43,158 nucleotides of DNA, taken from Pirellulales bacterium (GTDB taxonomy: Bacteria > Planctomycetota > Planctomycetia > Pirellulales > JAICIG01). Below, in pieces: positions 41,905 through 43,158 of the stretch (position 1 is the first letter of the stretch; the number at the start of each line of letters is the position of its first letter). The position numbers and the translations under genes were made by a program. The notes below the pieces were generated by a model, which had not been told where the DNA came from, did not search any database, and saw only the letters and a list, made by a program, of their open reading frames with translations. Location of the stretch: the NCBI GenBank assembly GCA_025927475.1, contig JAICLL010000039.1, positions 1-43,158 on the forward strand. Direction: 5' to 3'.

Positions 41905-43067
41905 TTGCCCGCGCTCAAACCAAGCGAGATCGTCTGCGGGTCGCTCATGTCGTCTTGTCGCTCGACGTAGGCGGACTGGAGCGCGTGGTGCTCGACCTGG
42001 CGCGGGCCGGCCGCTCGTTGGACCAACAAGCATTGATCGTCTGCCTCGAGCGGCCCGGTGCGCTGGCCACTGAGGCTGCCAGGCAAGGCGCGCACGTCGT
42101 CTCGCTGGATAAGCCGCCGGGCGTGCGACCGGCGCTCGTCGGACAGTTGTGCAACGTGCTACGAAGATTGCGGCCGCAGGTGGTGCACACCCATCAGATC
42201 ACTGCGCTGTTCTATGCCGGCCCGGCCGCGCGGCTGGCGGGCGTGCCGGTGGTCGTGCACACCGAGCACGGCAAAAACTACGCGCCGCGGCGGCGCACGC
42301 GCTGGGTGGGCCGGCTCGCCGGCGCCTGGACACAAACGTTCTTTGGCGTCTCGGAAGACATCGTCGACGAAGTTCGCGGTTTGCGAGTCGTGCCTTCACA
42401 CAAGCTGCGATTCGCTCCCAATGGCATCGACCCGGCGCCTTTTGCTGTGCCATCGCAGGTCGAATCGCTCAAAAGGCAATTAGGCATTCCCGTGGGCGAC
42501 CAGGTCGTCGGCACCGTCGGCCGACTGACGGAAATCAAATGTCAGCATGTCTTGTTGCGAGGGTTTGCCCAGGCGGCACAAAGCCGAACCGATCTGCGGC
42601 TGTTGCTGGTCGGCGATGGTCCGAGCCGCGCCGCGTTGGAAGCGCTGGCCGAGCAGTTGGGCGTGCACCGGCGCGTGCATTTCGCCGGCTACCAGGCACG
42701 CCCGCAAGATTACTTGCCGCTGATGGATCTTTTTGCTCTGACGAGCCGCTCGGAAGGCATGCCGCTGACGGTGCTCGAAGCCTGGGCGGCCCGCGTGCCG
42801 GTGGTCGCCACACGGGTGGGCGGGTTGCCTCGATTGATTGACGATGGCCACACGGGCTGGCTGATCCCTGCCTTCGATCCGGCGGCATTGGCCGCTGCGA
42901 TGCGCAAGTTGCTGACCGACGCTGCGCTGCGAGAGCGACTGATCCTCGCTGGCGAGCGCGAGGTTCAAACCACTTATCACCTCGACGCGATGGCCGAGCG
43001 CTACGACGTCCATTATCGGGAGCTGCTGGAATCTCTGAGACCGATCGAACGCCAAACGAGGTCGTAG
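41901..43067 (+). CDS. Glycosyltransferase family 4 (GT1-domain)
   Basis: 388 aa with a GTG start at 41901 overlapping the EEP stop by 4 bases. GT-B fold: an N-terminal half with VAHVVLSLDVGGLERVVLDL, VVHTHQITALFYAGPAARL and VVVHTEHGKNY; a C-terminal donor-binding half with VGTVGRLTEIKCQHVLLRGF, LRLLLVGDGPSRAALEAL and the EGMPLTVLEAWAARVPVVAT block that contains the EX7E motif. It adds a sugar using a nucleotide donor at the cytosolic face. It is the last gene in the window. Its stop lies in the first bases of a dispersed-type inverted repeat. Confidence 0.93.
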   Translation: MIARAQTKRDRLRVAHVVLSLDVGGLERVVLDLARAGRSLDQQALIVCLERPGALATEAARQGAHVVSLDKPPGVRPALVGQLCNVLRRLRPQVVHTHQITALFYAGPAARLAGVPVVVHTEHGKNYAPRRRTRWVGRLAGAWTQTFFGVSEDIVDEVRGLRVVPSHKLRFAPNGIDPAPFAVPSQVESLKRQLGIPVGDQVVGTVGRLTEIKCQHVLLRGFAQAAQSRTDLRLLLVGDGPSRAALEALAEQLGVHRRVHFAGYQARPQDYLPLMDLFALTSRSEGMPLTVLEAWAARVPVVATRVGGLPRLIDDGHTGWLIPAFDPAALAAAMRKLLTDAALRERLILAGEREVQTTYHLDAMAERYDVHYRELLESLRPIERQTRS

Positions 43068-43070
43068 GGT

Positions 43071-43158
43071 GGGCCGAGCGCAGCGATTCCCACCGTCCGC
43101 GGCATCGAACGTTGCGGCGTGGCGCTTGCAGGAAGGTGGGACTCGCTGCGCTCGGCCC
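43071..43158. repeat. Dispersed-type inverted repeat at the right edge
   Basis: The 24-base arm GGGCCGAGCGCAGCGATTCC plus CACC (43071-43094) and the reverse-complement arm at 43135-43158 match with one mismatch. The arms may extend past the edge, since GGTGGG-type flanks are cut off. The sequence GGTGGGCCGAGCGCAGCGA is a familiar kind of intergenic repeat in many bacterial genomes, to my recollection. It could form a long hairpin with a 40-base loop and terminate the exopolysaccharide transcript. Confidence 0.8.

Noticed and set aside
40750..42033. Minus-strand open frame of 427 codons opposite the EEP gene
   Set aside because: Antisense of a well-recognised EEP gene; no domain is apparent.

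Overview
The window looks like chromosomal DNA of a GC-rich planctomycete (Planctomycetota, probably Pirellulales-like). This is inferred from the gene mix: a prepilin-like DUF1559 protein, a DUF4198 protein, an arylsulfatase-type sulfatase, a YWTD beta-propeller, a Tat-exported protein of a planctomycete type, an ECF-type sigma factor and an exosortase with EpsI. No rRNA, tRNA, CRISPR array or intact insertion sequence was seen.

Layout. (1) 1-2429, minus strand: an apparently decayed locus. It holds a MoxR-like ATPase that keeps Walker A but loses the rest of the AAA core, then a zinc-metallopeptidase/VWA protein broken across frames. (2) 2853-10896: a secreted YWTD propeller, a sulfatase, a GAF-PAS-GAF hybrid histidine kinase, a remnant of an SGNH/GDSL hydrolase, an ABC-2 permease made of two similar halves, and a CBS-pair protein. 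(3) 10938-17452: a secreted His-rich protein, a cloverleaf-like inverted-repeat element, a gamma-carbonic-anhydrase-like protein, a UvrC-like protein without its C-terminal half, a Tat-exported unknown, an MFS transporter and an ABM-domain protein. (4) 17531-22580: a 4 x 14-bp tandem repeat, DUF4198 and DUF1559 proteins, a Cys-rich secreted unknown, a 46-residue membrane protein not listed by usual length cut-offs, a phospholipid-type methyltransferase, a strongly structured leader, and the sigma factor. (5) 23235-43067, all on the plus strand and partly joined by overlapping stop/start codons: an exosortase-associated exopolysaccharide cluster.

The exopolysaccharide cluster encodes, in order: exosortase, Wzz/BY-kinase, a 1441-residue TPR protein, EpsI, a polyprenyl-phosphate sugar transferase, an O-antigen ligase/polymerase-like protein, a Wzm permease and Wzt ATPase, acyltransferase 3, a sulfatase-like hydrolase, GT2, a methyltransferase, a hexapeptide acyltransferase, a membrane EEP-family hydrolase and GT4. 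The likely flow is initiation by the sugar transferase, extension by GT2 and GT4, modification (acyl, methyl, possibly phospho- or sulfo-linked groups), export by the ABC transporter and/or polymerisation by the ligase-like protein, with control by the tyrosine kinase. No Wza-type outer-membrane exporter, Wzx flippase or PEP-CTERM substrate is in the window.

The most notable non-gene signals are: an in-frame insert made of short repeats inside the Wzm permease; heptamers that form the N-terminus of the TPR protein; a run of four hairpins upstream of the sigma factor; related inverted-repeat elements on both sides of the carbonic-anhydrase-like gene; and a dispersed-type inverted repeat at the right edge.
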